Positions 1-8,926 of a stretch of 64,000 nt of DNA are shown piece after piece. The translations under genes and the position numbers were made by a program. Positions within the stretch are counted from its first letter, which is position 1, and each line of letters starts with the position of its first letter. The notes below the pieces were generated by a model. It was not told the DNA's origin. It saw nothing but the letters and a program-made list of their open reading frames with translations, and ran no database searches. The DNA is from Ramlibacter terrae. GTDB lineage: Bacteria; Pseudomonadota; Gammaproteobacteria; Burkholderiales; Burkholderiaceae_C. The stretch lies in assembly GCA_013127575.1 (NCBI GenBank), contig CP053418.1, positions 372,001 through 436,000 of the forward strand, given 5' to 3'.

Positions 1-1
1 C

Positions 2-820
2 CGCCTCGAAAGCGAACTCTCCACCCGCCTCCTGCAGCGCAGCTCGAAGGGCGTGGTGCCGACCGAGGCCGGACTGGCCTTCTTCCGCGAAGCGCAGCTC
101 ACCCTGCGCCATGCCGACGAGGCCAGTCGCGCCGCACAGCAGTCGCGCCTTTCGGGCAGCGTCAGCGTCGGCCTGGCGCCGACCACCGGCTCGGTGCTGG
201 GCCTGCCGCTGATGCAGGCGATGCACGAGCGCTATCCCGAGGTGCGGCTGCACATCGTGGAGAGCCTCTCCGGGCATCTCTCCACCATGCTCAACGCGCG
301 CCAGCTCGATCTCGCCGTCTTGTTCGACACGCACCCGGCGCGCCGCTGGAGCGTGACGCCGCTGCTGGAGGAAAAGCTGTTCCTGATCGCGCCGCGGGGC
401 AGCGGCGCGAAGGCGCGCGTCCGCATGGCCGACCTCAGGGGCATGCCGCTGATCCTGAACAGCGGCGCGCACGGCCTGCGCAGCACCCTCGACGCCGCCT
501 TCGCCCGCGCGCGCTTCAAGCCGGTCGTGGCCGCCGAGATCGATTCGCTGGCGCTGCTGATGGACGCGGTGGATGCCGGCCTCGGCTGCACCATCCAGCC
601 CCGGGCAGCGCTGGGCCGCTTCGCCGATGCGCAGGACCGCTTCCAGCTTTCCGAAATCGCCGATGCGCAGGTGCGGCGCCTGAACTCGCTGTGCAGCCTG
701 TCCGACGACGAACTCTCCCCAGCCGGGCTGGCGGCGCGGGTGGTGCTGGCCGGCTGCGCGCGCGAGCTGGTGCAGGCCGGCCACTGGGGCGGCGCCAAGC
801 TGAGCCATCTGGCTTCGTGA
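2..820 (+). CDS. LysR-family transcriptional regulator, 5' truncated (tcuR-like)
   Basis: The gene enters from the left edge in frame; the first visible residues (RLESELSTRLLQRSSKGVVP, then TEAG) are the end of a LysR winged helix, and about 245 residues of the periplasmic-binding-like effector domain follow. The DNA-binding helix itself is outside the window. It ends 57 bases before tcuA on the same strand, as tcuR borders tcuABC in Salmonella, so it is probably the activator of the tcu operon, responding to a tri- or dicarboxylate. The tcuR assignment is from context; the LysR family assignment is secure. No frame break is visible. Confidence 0.85.
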   Translation, partial: RLESELSTRLLQRSSKGVVPTEAGLAFFREAQLTLRHADEASRAAQQSRLSGSVSVGLAPTTGSVLGLPLMQAMHERYPEVRLHIVESLSGHLSTMLNARQLDLAVLFDTHPARRWSVTPLLEEKLFLIAPRGSGAKARVRMADLRGMPLILNSGAHGLRSTLDAAFARARFKPVVAAEIDSLALLMDAVDAGLGCTIQPRAALGRFADAQDRFQLSEIADAQVRRLNSLCSLSDDELSPAGLAARVVLAGCARELVQAGHWGGAKLSHLAS

Positions 821-865
821 TACCCCGTTGCGCGCCGGCGGCTTCCGCCGCGCGCGCGAGGCGCC

Positions 866-871
866 TACAGT
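866..871 (+). promoter_or_regulatory. -10-like box abutting tcuA start
   Basis: TACAGT is followed by exactly six bases and then the tcuA ATG, which would put the transcription start on or next to the start codon (leaderless mRNA). No convincing -35 box or Shine-Dalgarno sequence is seen. The same spacing recurs before leuS, holA, proA, argS and the HAD gene. Confidence 0.45.
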
Positions 872-877
872 GCGCCC

Positions 878-2284
878 ATGATCGATGTCCTCGTGATCGG
901 CGGCGGCAACGCGGCGCTGTGCGCCGCCCTCATGGCCCATGAAGCCGGCGCCAGCGTCCTGCTGCTGGAGTCCGCGCCCCGCGCATGGCGTGGCGGCAAT
1001 TCGCAGCACACCCGCAACCTGCGCTGCATGCACGACGAACCGCAGGACGTGCTGCTCGACGCCTACCCCGAAGAAGAGTTCTGGCAGGACCTGCTGAAGG
1101 TCACCGGCGGCAACACCGACGAGAAGCTCGCGCGCCTGGCGATCCGCGCGTCGTCCACGTGCCGGCCGTGGATGCGCCGGCATGGCGTGCGTTTCCAGCC
1201 GTCGTTGGCCGGCACGCTGCACCTGTCGCGCACCAACGCCTTCTTCATGGGCGGCGGCCGGGCGCTGGTCAACGCGTACTACCGCAGCGCGGAGAACCTC
1301 GGCGTGCAGGTGCGCTATGAGTCGCCGGTCGACGCGCTCGAACTGCAGGACGGCCGCTTCGTCGCCGCGCGCATCGGTGCCGAGCGCATCGAGGCCAAGG
1401 CCTGCGTGCTGGCGTCCGGCGGCTTCGAGTCCAACCCGGAGTGGATGCGCGAAGCCTGGGGCCAGAACGAGCGCGGCGAGTGGCCCGCCGACAACTTCCT
1501 GATCCGCGGCACCCGCTACAACCGGGGCGTGCTGCTCAAGTTCATGATGGCCAGCGGCGCCGACATCATCGGCGACCCGTCGCAGTCGCACTGCGTGGCG
1601 ATCGACGCGCGCGCGCCGCTGTACGACGGCGGCATCGTCACGCGGGTCGACTGCGTCTCGCTGGGCGTGATGCTCAACCGCGAGGCGAAGCGCTTCTACG
1701 ACGAGGGCGAGGACTTCTGGCCGAAGCGCTACGCCATCTGGGGCCGCCTGGTCGCGCAGCAGCCCGGCCAGATCGGCTACTGCATCATCGACAGCAAGCC
1801 GATCGGCCGCTTCATGCCCCCGGTGTTCCCGGGCGTGCAGGCGCAGACGCTGCCCGGGCTCGCGCGGGCGCTGCAACTGGACGAGGCCGCCTTCATGCGC
1901 ACGCTCACCGAGTACAACGCCGCCTGCCGGGTCGGCACTTTCGACCACACCGTGCTCGACGACTGCCATACCGAAGGCCTCGCGCCCGCCAAGACGCACT
2001 GGGCCTTGCCGATCGACAAGCCGCCGTTCTACGGCTACGCGCTGCGGCCGGGCATCACCTTCACGTACCTCGGGCTGAAGACCGACGAGACGGCCGCGGT
2101 GCATTTCGGCGGCGTCGCCAGCGACAACCTGTTCGTGGCCGGCGAGATGATGGCCGGCAACGTGCTGGGCAAGGGCTACACCGCCGGCGTCGGCATGAGC
2201 ATCGGCACGGCGTTCGGCCGCATCGCGGGCACCGAAGCGGCGAAGGCCGCGCTGGGCGGGAGGGTGCATGCAGCCCTTGCATGA
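878..2284 (+). CDS. tcuA: FAD-dependent tricarballylate dehydrogenase TcuA
   Basis: Flavoprotein of 468 residues in the fumarate reductase/succinate dehydrogenase flavoprotein superfamily. The N-terminus has the Rossmann FAD motif [20 protein letters not shown] (residues 5-24), a GGNSQHTRN segment follows near residue 39, and the C-terminus has the typical flavin-contacting [19 protein letters not shown]. In Salmonella TcuA oxidises tricarballylate to cis-aconitate and hands electrons to TcuB. Its length matches the family and the frame is intact. It overlaps tcuB by 17 bases, so the two are co-translated. The true substrate here could be another carboxylate, given the unusual downstream genes. 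Confidence 0.88.
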   Translation: MIDVLVIGGGNAALCAALMAHEAGASVLLLESAPRAWRGGNSQHTRNLRCMHDEPQDVLLDAYPEEEFWQDLLKVTGGNTDEKLARLAIRASSTCRPWMRRHGVRFQPSLAGTLHLSRTNAFFMGGGRALVNAYYRSAENLGVQVRYESPVDALELQDGRFVAARIGAERIEAKACVLASGGFESNPEWMREAWGQNERGEWPADNFLIRGTRYNRGVLLKFMMASGADIIGDPSQSHCVAIDARAPLYDGGIVTRVDCVSLGVMLNREAKRFYDEGEDFWPKRYAIWGRLVAQQPGQIGYCIIDSKPIGRFMPPVFPGVQAQTLPGLARALQLDEAAFMRTLTEYNAACRVGTFDHTVLDDCHTEGLAPAKTHWALPIDKPPFYGYALRPGITFTYLGLKTDETAAVHFGGVASDNLFVAGEMMAGNVLGKGYTAGVGMSIGTAFGRIAGTEAAKAALGGRVHAALA

Positions 2285-3409
2285 GGCGATCGCCGACGCC
2301 CGCGCGGCGCTGACCGCGGGCGAAGCGGAAGTGGCGCGGCAGATGCAGATCTGCAATGCCTGCCGCTACTGCGAAGGCTTCTGCGCGGTGTTCCCCGCGA
2401 TGACGCGGCGGCTCTCGTTCGCCAAGGCCGATATCCACTACCTGGCGAACCTGTGCCACAACTGCGGCGCCTGCCTGCACGCCTGCCAGTACGCGCCGCC
2501 GCACGAGTTCGCCGTGGCCGTGCCGCAGGCGATGAGCAAGGTGCGCGGGCAGACCTATGCCGACTACGCCGGCCGCCGGCGCTGGGCAAGCTGTACCACC
2601 GCAACGGACTCACCGTCGCACTGGCGGCCGCCGGTGGGCTGGCGTTGTTCCCGGTGCTGGCGCTGGCCATGACGGGCCGCCTGCTGCACGAACCGCTTGC
2701 CGGCAACTTCTACGCCGTGTTCCCGCACAACCTGATGGCGGGCATGTTCGGCGCGGTGTTCCTCTATGCGGTGCTGGCGCTGGCGCTCGGCGCTGCACGC
2801 TTCTGGCGCGACGTGACGCCGGGCGCCTCGGCGCCGGGAGCCAAGGAAGAGGCGACGCGCAACGCGTTGGCGCTGACCTATCTCGACGGCGGCCACGGCG
2901 ACGGCTGCAACGAAGCGAGCGATGCCTTCACCAAGGCGCGCCGCCGCTTCCACCACTTCACCTTCTACGGCTTCATGCTGTGCTTCGCTTCGACCTCGGT
3001 GGCGACGGTCTACCACTACGCCTTCGGCTGGCAGGCGCCGTATGCGCTGACCAGCCTGCCGGTGCTCCTCGGCACGCTGGGCGGCATCGGCCTGCTGGTC
3101 GGCCCCGCTGGTTTGCTGTGGCTGAACGTGCGCCGACCGCCGCTGCATGGCGATGCCAGCCAGCGGCCGATGGACCGCGCCTTCATCGCCTTGCTGTTCC
3201 TCACCAGCGCCACCGGCCTCGCGCTGCTGGCGTGGCGCGACACGCCGGCGATGGCGCTGCTGCTGGCGGTGCACCTCGGCGTCGTGATGGCGCTGTTCCT
3301 CACGCTGCCCTACGGCAAGTTCGCGCACGCGGTGTACCGCTGCGCAGCGCTGCTCAAGTTCAACATCGAAAAGCGCCTGCCGAACAAGCTGGCTCTGGGC
3401 GCCGACTGA
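2268..3409 (+). CDS. tcuB: Iron-sulfur membrane protein TcuB (tricarballylate/citrate utilization)
   Basis: Re-oxidises reduced TcuA and passes electrons to the quinone pool. The N-terminal part carries two 4Fe-4S cysteine clusters, [11 protein letters not shown] (near residue 25) and [11 protein letters not shown] (near residue 65); the C-terminal two thirds has several membrane segments (for instance around [15 protein letters not shown] at the end). The reading frame changes near 2,570, where TAC GCC GGC CGC should read TAC GCC TGG CCG: one T is missing from a CCTGG. With that base restored the product is about 380 residues, the usual length. No tcuC transporter follows. Confidence 0.85.
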
Positions 3410-3428
3410 CCGGCGAAGGAGAAGCACC

Positions 3429-4214
3429 ATGCAAAGACCCGGCTACCTCGACATCCCGTCCATGAAGGACCGCTGCTCGCCCGAAGAGTGGCAGGCCCGC
3501 GTGGACCTCGCGGCCTGCTACCGGCTGGTGGACATCTACGGCATGTCCGACATGATGGCCAACCACATCTCGATGCGCGTGCCGGGCGAGGAGAGCTTCC
3601 TGATCAACCCGTACGGAATGATGTACGAGGAGATCACCGCGTCCTGCCTGATCAAGGTCAACCTCGCCGGCGAGATCCTCGCCAAGCCGGATTTCGGCGC
3701 GCTGAACTACGGCATCAACAAGGCCGGCTATGTGATCCACAGCGCGGTGCACGAAGCGCGGCCCGAGGTGGCCTGCATCATCCACACGCACAGCTGGGCG
3801 TCGATGGCGGTGTCGTCGCTCGATTGCGGGCTGCTGCCCATCACGCAGACGGCCATGCGCTTCCTGAAGATCGGGTACCACGAATACGAAGGCGTGGTGC
3901 TCAACGACTCCGAGAAGGTTTCGCTGATCCGCGACCCGGGCGACGGCGAGGCGCTGATCCTGCGCAACCACGGCGCGCTGGTGGTCGGCCGCACGGTGGG
4001 CGAATGCTTCAACTGGACGCATCGGCTGGAGCTGGCGTGCCGCTCGCAGATCGGCGCGATGTCCTGCAACACGCCTCTGAGGCCGGTGCCTCAGCACGTG
4101 CTGGAAGAGACGTGGAACAACTACCAGCCGGGCACGCGCCGGCCGTACGGCCAGATGGAGTGGCCGGCGCTGCTGCGCAAGCTGCAGCGCATGGACCCGA
4201 GCTTCGCGGACTGA
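3429..4214 (+). CDS. Class II aldolase/adducin family protein
   Basis: Product of 261 residues, intact, with an upstream AAGGAGAAG ribosome binding site. Family hallmarks are the zinc-binding HTHSWASMAV (near residue 117) and the RNHGALVVG segment (near residue 180). Members cleave or epimerise sugar phosphates or decarboxylate hydroxy acids; the specific reaction cannot be told from sequence. It lies 19 bases after tcuB and 34 bases before a TctC-type binding protein, so it probably acts on a compound handled by the same operon. The version resembles the unspecialised class II aldolases that accompany Bug proteins in Burkholderiales. Confidence 0.8.
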   Translation: MQRPGYLDIPSMKDRCSPEEWQARVDLAACYRLVDIYGMSDMMANHISMRVPGEESFLINPYGMMYEEITASCLIKVNLAGEILAKPDFGALNYGINKAGYVIHSAVHEARPEVACIIHTHSWASMAVSSLDCGLLPITQTAMRFLKIGYHEYEGVVLNDSEKVSLIRDPGDGEALILRNHGALVVGRTVGECFNWTHRLELACRSQIGAMSCNTPLRPVPQHVLEETWNNYQPGTRRPYGQMEWPALLRKLQRMDPSFAD

Positions 4215-4248
4215 CAAGCAAGACAGACAACAACCAGGAGACCAGCCC

Positions 4249-5211
4249 ATGATCCGTTCCCTCTTCGCGCTGCTGGCCGCCGCCGGCTGCGCCTTGCTGG
4301 CGACCCCGGCCGCCGCGCAAGACTATCCGAACAAACCCGTGAAGGTGATCGTCGCCTTCACCGCCGGCGGCACCACCGACATCCTGGCGCGCGCCGTCAG
4401 CCAGAAGCTCACCGAACGGTTCAAGCAGAACTTCATCGTCGACAACAAGCCGGGCGCAGGCGGCAACCTCGGCACCGAGCAGGCGGCGCGCGCGGCGCCG
4501 GACGGCTACACGCTGATCGTCAACTCGGTCGGGCCGATCGCGGTGAACCCCTCGCTGTTCAAGAAGCTGAACGTCAATCCGCTGGTGGACCTGGTGCCGG
4601 TGGTGCAGATCGCGGACGTGCCCAACGTGCTGGTGGTGCATCCCGACGTTCCGGCCAGGACGCTGCAGGAGTTCCCGGCCTACGCCAAGGCGAACCCGGG
4701 CAAGCTGAACTACGGATCGACCGGCATCGGCACCTCCTCGCACCTGTCGGGCTTCATGCTGTCGAAGCGCACCGGCGCCGAGACCGTGCACGTGCCGTAC
4801 AAGGGCGCCGATGCGCTGAAGGACCTGCTGGCGGGCCGCGTGCAGTTCATGTTCGCGACGATCCCCTCCGTCATCCAGCACATCCACGCCGGCAAGCTGC
4901 GCGCACTCGCCGTCACCAGTGCCAAGCGATCGCGCTCGCTGCCCGATGCGCCGACGGTGGCCGACTCCGGCTTCCCGGGCTTCGAGGCCGGCTCGTGGTT
5001 CGGCTTCTTCGCGCCCAAGGGCACGCCCGACAGCGTGGTCGCCGAACTGAACAAGGCCGTCAACGACGCGCTGCCCTCGCTGGAAGCGCAGATGGTGCGC
5101 GAAGGCGCCGACCCGGTCGGCGGCTCGCCGGCCCAGTTCGGCCAGTTCGTCAACCGCGAGTACGAGAAGTGGAAGGTGATCGTGCGCGACTCGGGCGCGA
5201 CGGCGGAGTGA
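4249..5211 (+). CDS. Tripartite tricarboxylate transporter substrate-binding protein (Bug family)
   Basis: Periplasmic binding protein of 320 residues with a Sec signal peptide (MIRSLFALLAAAGCALLATP, cleavage near AAAQD) and the Bug signature YPNKPVKVIVAFTAGGTTD followed by FIVDNKPGAGGNLGTE. Bug proteins bind small carboxylates or their aromatic relatives and either deliver them to TctAB permeases or act in sensing. No tctA or tctB is present here, so this is an orphan copy whose permease is elsewhere. Intact frame. Its stop overlaps the GTG of the next gene (GTGA), indicating tight coupling. Confidence 0.9.
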   Translation: MIRSLFALLAAAGCALLATPAAAQDYPNKPVKVIVAFTAGGTTDILARAVSQKLTERFKQNFIVDNKPGAGGNLGTEQAARAAPDGYTLIVNSVGPIAVNPSLFKKLNVNPLVDLVPVVQIADVPNVLVVHPDVPARTLQEFPAYAKANPGKLNYGSTGIGTSSHLSGFMLSKRTGAETVHVPYKGADALKDLLAGRVQFMFATIPSVIQHIHAGKLRALAVTSAKRSRSLPDAPTVADSGFPGFEAGSWFGFFAPKGTPDSVVAELNKAVNDALPSLEAQMVREGADPVGGSPAQFGQFVNREYEKWKVIVRDSGATAE

Positions 5212-6192
5212 GCCCCGGCGCGCCGCTGCGGATCCTGCTGTCGGCCAAGGCGCGGCAGCGGCTGGCCCACGACATCGCGGCGGTGCTCGGCGCTGCGCCG
5301 CACTTGCTGGCGACCGTCGATGACGGCGGCGACTGCGATGTCGCCTTCATCTCGCGCGACGTCACCGGCCTGTCGACCAAGCACGAGGTGCTGCCGGAAA
5401 CCGCGAGCTTCTACACCGCGCTGCGGGCTGCGCAGGCCCTGCGCTGGGTGCACGTGCATTCGGCCGGCGCCGACCGCTCGGTGCTGGTGGAACTGCGCCG
5501 GCGCGGCGTGCAGGTGACGACTTCTTCCGGCGCCAACGCGACCATCGTCGCTCACAGTGCCCCGGCCGGCGTGCTCGCGCTGGCGCGCCACCTGCCGCAG
5601 TTGCTGGCGGCGCAGCGCGAGCGGCGCTGGGCGCCCCTGATCGGCAGCGGCCTGCCGCGCGACTGGCGGGGCAGACCGCCGTGATCGTCGCTGGGGCCCG
5701 ATCGGCCAGCAGCTGGGGCACATGCTGCAGGCCGTCGGGCTGCACGTGATCACCGTGCGCAACAGCGATGCGCCGGCGGACGGCGGCGTGCCCAGCGTCA
5801 GCTACGACCGGCTCGCCGAGGTGCTGCCGCGGGCCGACTGGCTGCTGCTGGCGTGTCCGCTGACCGACCGCACGCGCGGCCTGGTCGACGCGGCCGCGAT
5901 CGCGCGCCTGCCGCCGGGTGCGCGGCTGGTGAACGTGGCGCGCGGCGAGGTGGTGGACGAGGCGGCGCTGGTGGAATCGCTGCAATCCGGCAAGCTGGCC
6001 GGCGCTTTCTGGACGTGTTCGCCCACGAGCCGCTGCCGGCGGACTCGCCCTTGTGGACGATGGAGAACGTGATCGCGACGCCGCACAGCGCGGGGTTCTC
6101 GGATGGCAATGCGGCGCGGGTGGATGCGATGTTTCTGGAGAACCTGCGAAGGTGGCAAGCAGGCGAGGCGCTGCGGAAACCCGGCAACCTGA
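5208..6192 (+). CDS. D-2-hydroxyacid dehydrogenase (NAD-dependent)
   Basis: Begins at a GTG overlapping the preceding stop. The N-terminal substrate domain is intact; the NAD-binding core reads WGPIGQQLGHMLQAVG, then ADWLLLACPLTDRTRGLVD and GARLVNVARGEVVDE, then HSAGF with the catalytic histidine. The frame changes near 5,675 (one base lost around GGGGCAGACC), near 5,690 (GCCTGG read GCTGG) and near 6,009 (TTCCTGG read TTCTGG). The C-terminus is uncertain: if one A is extra in GAAACCC near 6,173 the protein ends LRNPAT at 6,192, a normal end for the family; otherwise the frame runs on into a repeat. Likely interconverts a 2-oxo and a 2-hydroxy acid from this operon's pathway. Confidence 0.75.
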
Positions 6193-6274
6193 ACCTGTCA
6201 TCCCGGGCTCGCCCCGGGATCCATGCCCGATCAGGCGCAGCACTGGATTGCGGGTCAAGCCCGCAACGACAGGT
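6191..6274. repeat. Intergenic palindromic repeat (CCCGGG/GATCC family), double hairpin
   Basis: Outer arms AACCTGTC and GACAGGTT are inverted; inside lie two smaller hairpins, TCCCGGGCTCGCCCCGGGA and TTGCGGGTCAAGCCCGCAA, separated by about 25 bases. It sits between the convergent dehydrogenase and NUDIX genes and could serve both as terminator. Related single or double units occur at 12,043 and 49,258. Confidence 0.7.
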
Positions 6275-6275
6275 T

Positions 6276-6757
6276 TTACTCCGGCGCGTACACGCTCGGA
6301 TCCGTAAAAACCATAGCCAGCGGATACCTCGCCCCGGCCGGGTAATCCTCCATGCAGCGCAGCACCAGCGGGCTGCGCAGGCGTTCCGCATTGGCGCGGA
6401 TCTCGTCGGCCGTCATCCACAGCGTGCGCACGATGCCGTGGTCCAGTTCGCGCGTCGGGTCCCGCTCGCCCAGTTCGCCGCTGAAGGCGAAGCGCAGGTA
6501 GGTGATGTCTTCGCCGGTCGACTTCTTGATGAAGCGCGACATGTAGACGCCCACCAGCGCGGTGGCGCGGAAGTGCCGGTGGTTTCTTCCAGCGCCTCGC
6601 GCGCGCAGCCCTCGGGCGGCGACTCGCCGGGGTCGAGGTGGCCCGCCGGGTTGTTCAGTTTCAGGCCGTGCGAGGTCTCTTCTTCCACCAGCAGGAAGCG
6701 GCCGTCGCGCTCGATGATCGCCGCCACGGTCACACTGGGTCGCCAAAGTCTGTCCAT
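6276..6757 (-). CDS. NUDIX hydrolase
   Basis: About 160 residues; hydrolyses a nucleoside-diphosphate-linked substrate or a phosphorylated precursor such as a thiamine or nucleotide derivative (NudJ-like, inferred from size and the LLVEEE segment). The Nudix box is GHLDPGESPPEGCAREALEE followed by T, starting near residue 38, with all catalytic glutamates. The frame changes near 6,577, right after the box: restoring a T gives ACC TGG CAC TTC (CCTGG). The start ATG is preceded, five bases away, by CATAAT on the minus strand. Confidence 0.82.
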
Positions 6758-6762
6758 GGCCG

Positions 6763-6768
6763 ATTATG
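6763..6768 (-). promoter_or_regulatory. -10-like box abutting the NUDIX gene start
   Basis: On the minus strand CATAAT is followed by five bases and the ATG of the NUDIX hydrolase, another candidate for a leaderless transcript. There is no ribosome binding site between them. Confidence 0.35.
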
Positions 6769-6818
6769 TGATTTGTAGGACAGAATGGTGGCCTCCCAGC
6801 CCCCGGTCCGCCGCTTCC

Positions 6819-7534
6819 ATGCCCTTTTTCGCAGTCGCGCAGACGGTGCTCCCACCGATCCAGGCCCCCGCCGCCGCCAACCCCTACGGACTGGCCGCCC
6901 TCTGGTCGCAAGGCGATTTCGTCGCCCGGGCCACCTTGCTGGTGCTGGTGATCATGTCGCTGGCGAGCTGGTACGTGCTGGTCAGCAAGCTGATCGCGCA
7001 GTCGCGCATGGGCGGGCAGGGCAAGGCGGCCAACGCCAGCTTCTGGAAGGCCGACACGGTGCGGCAGGGCGCCGAAGGGCTGCAGGCCGGCAGCCCCTAC
7101 CGCTTCATCGCGGAGTCGGCGCTGGAAGCCACCCGCAAGCACGACGGCCTGATCGGCAAGGTCGACCTCAACACCGGGTGGCGCAAAGCATCGAGCGCGC
7201 CGTCGGCACCGTGCACAGCCGCACGCAGGAAGGGCTGGCGGTGCTGGCGACGGTCGGGTCGACCGCGCCCTTCGTGGGCCTGTTCGGGACGGTCTGGGGC
7301 ATCTACAACGCGCTGGTGCGCATCGGCGCGTCGGGCCAGGCGTCGATCGACAAGGTCGCCGGCCCGGTGGGCGAGGCGCTGATCATGACGGCGCTCGGCC
7401 TGGCCGTGGCGGTGCCCGCGGTGCTCGGCTACAACTGGCTGGTGCGGCGCAACAAGGTGGCGATGGACACCGTGCGGGCCTTCGGTTCGGACCTGCACAC
7501 CGTGCTGCTGGCGAGCGGCACCCGCGAAAGCTGA
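6819..7534 (+). CDS. exbB: ExbB/TolQ/MotA-family proton channel subunit
   Basis: About 238 residues. After a short periplasmic N-terminus there is one membrane segment (ATLLVLVIMSLASWYVLVSK), then a cytoplasmic loop and the conserved pair of segments with [20 protein letters not shown] and [20 protein letters not shown]. Uses the proton gradient, with ExbD, to energise an outer-membrane process through a TonB-like partner. The ATG at 6,819 starts MPFFAVAQTVL. The frame changes near 7,175, where ACCGGGTGG should be ACCTGGGTGG (T lost from CCTGG). Heads an operon with two exbD genes; no tonB is adjacent. Confidence 0.85.
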
Positions 7535-7536
7535 CC

Positions 7537-7957
7537 GTGGCGATCCGGTACCAGGCGGACACCGGCGAGGACGCGCTGATCGCCGAGATCAACACGACGC
7601 CGCTGGTGGACGTGATGCTGGTGCTGCTGATCATCTTCCTGATCACGATTCCGGTGGTGAACAGCGCCATCGCCGTGAACCTGCCGCGCGAGCCCAACCG
7701 GCCAAGGACGCGCAGCGCGAGAACGTGATCATCACCGTCGACGCGCAGGGCGCGCTGTACTGGTTCAACACCCGCCTTCCGGACGCTTCGGGCCTGCCCG
7801 AACTGCTGGGCAAGGTGGCGGCGATGCAGCCGCAGCCCGAGCTGCACATCCGCGCCGACGCCCGCGCCGAGTACCTGCCGGTGGGCCGGTCGTCACCGCG
7901 GCGCAGCAGGCCGGCATCGCCCGCATCGGGTTCCTGACCGAGCCGCCCGGACGCTAG
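7537..7957 (+). CDS. exbD: ExbD/TolR-family biopolymer transport protein (first copy)
   Basis: GTG start two bases after exbB. About 140 residues with the ExbD core: INTTPLVDVMLVLLIIFLIT, whose aspartate in the membrane helix carries the proton, and a periplasmic C-terminal domain ending RIGFLTEPPGR. Two frame changes, near 7,699 (AACCAGGCC read AACCGGCC) and near 7,887 (GGCCAGGTC read GGCCGGTC), each a base lost from CCAGG. With both restored the frame runs to a TAG three bases before the next exbD. Confidence 0.82.
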
Positions 7958-7960
7958 GCC

Positions 7961-8380
7961 ATGCACATCCGCGCCGGCACCGAACCCGATCCCGAGCCGA
8001 TGGTGGACATCAACACCACGCCGCTGGTCGACGTGCTGCTGGTGCTGCTGGTCATGCTGATCATCACCATCCCGATCCAGCTGCATGCGGTCGACATCGA
8101 GATGCCGGGCCGCAGCACGCCGCCGCCCGACACGCCTCCCGCCGTGGTGCAGCTGGACGTCGCGCCCACGGGCGGGTGGCTGGAACGGCGAGCCACTCGC
8201 GGACCGCCCGGCGCTGGAGCAGCGGCTGCGCGAAGCGGCCGGCCGGCGCCGCAGCCGGAGATCCACCTGCGGCCGCATCCGCAGGCGAAGTACGACACCG
8301 TCGCCGCCACCCTCTCCAGCGCCCAGCGTCTCGGGCTGCAGAAGATCGGGCTGGTGGGCACCGAGGCGCTGCGGCCATGA
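7961..8380 (+). CDS. ExbD/TolR-family biopolymer transport protein (second copy)
   Basis: About 140 residues with INTTPLVDVLLVLLVMLIIT, again with the membrane aspartate. It is a paralogue of the first copy rather than a repeat of it: the periplasmic part differs (LSSAQRLGLQKIGLVGTEAL at the end). The segment 8,170-8,247 is out of frame, with bases missing near GGGTGGCTGGAAC and at GGCCGGCGC (CCAGG expected), after which the original frame returns. Two ExbD subunits beside one ExbB suggest a hetero-oligomeric motor, as in ExbB-ExbD1-ExbD2 systems of Xanthomonas. Confidence 0.78.
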   Translation: MHIRAGTEPDPEPMVDINTTPLVDVLLVLLVMLIITIPIQLHAVDIEMPGRSTPPPDTPPAVVQLDVAPTGGWLERRATRGPPGAGAAAARSGRPAPQPEIHLRPHPQAKYDTVAATLSSAQRLGLQKIGLVGTEALRP

Positions 8381-8926
8381 ACCTGGACGGGGAAGAGGCC
8401 GCGCGCCTGCTGCTGATGTACGCGGTGTTCCCGGTGTGGGTGGCCGCCGGCCTGGCGGACTGGGCCTGCCACCGGCGCACGCGCATCGAGCGCACCAGCG
8501 GCTTGCCCGAGAACATCTTCCACTGGGGGCTGTTCGCCCTGATGGGGCTGGCCACGCTGGCGGTCGGCTTGCTGGAGGTGAATGCCGCGATCCTGCTGCT
8601 GGTCTTCGCCGCCTTCCTGGCGCACGAACTCGCCACCTACCTCGAGCTGCGCTACACGGTGCCGCTGCGCCCCATCGGGCCCTTCGAGCAGATGGTGCAC
8701 AGCTTCATGGAACTGCTGCCGCTGGTGGCGCTGGCGCTGCTGGCCACGCTGGCTGGGACCGGCGGCGGCGCTGTTCGGGCTGGGCGAGCCGGACTTCAGC
8801 CTGCGCGAGAAGGAGCAGCCCCGGCCGCGCGGCTACCTGCTGGCGGCACTGGGCGCGGGCGTGCTGTTCAACGTGCTGCCGCTGGCCGAAGAGACGCTGC
8901 GCTGCTGGCGCGGGCGCCGGGCCTGA
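8377..8926 (+). CDS. Membrane protein of unknown function linked to exbBD
   Basis: Start ATG overlaps the preceding stop (ATGA), so it belongs to the exb operon. The product, about 183 residues, has four or more predicted membrane helices (around LLLMYAVFPVWVAAGLADWA, FHWGLFALMGLATLAVGLLE, AAILLLVFAAFLAHELATYL, and GYLLAALGAGVLFNVLPLAE). The frame changes by two bases near 8,754-8,762; restoring CCTGG and CCAGG gives LAWDQAAALFGLGEPDF. I do not recognise a named family. Context suggests an accessory of the ExbBD complex, but nothing in the sequence proves it. Confidence 0.65.

Noticed and set aside
5853..7382. 509-codon open frame from the hydroxyacid dehydrogenase through NUDIX into exbB
   Set aside because: It is a chain of three unrelated segments joined by sequence errors and a repeat; only its first and last parts are real, in two different genes.
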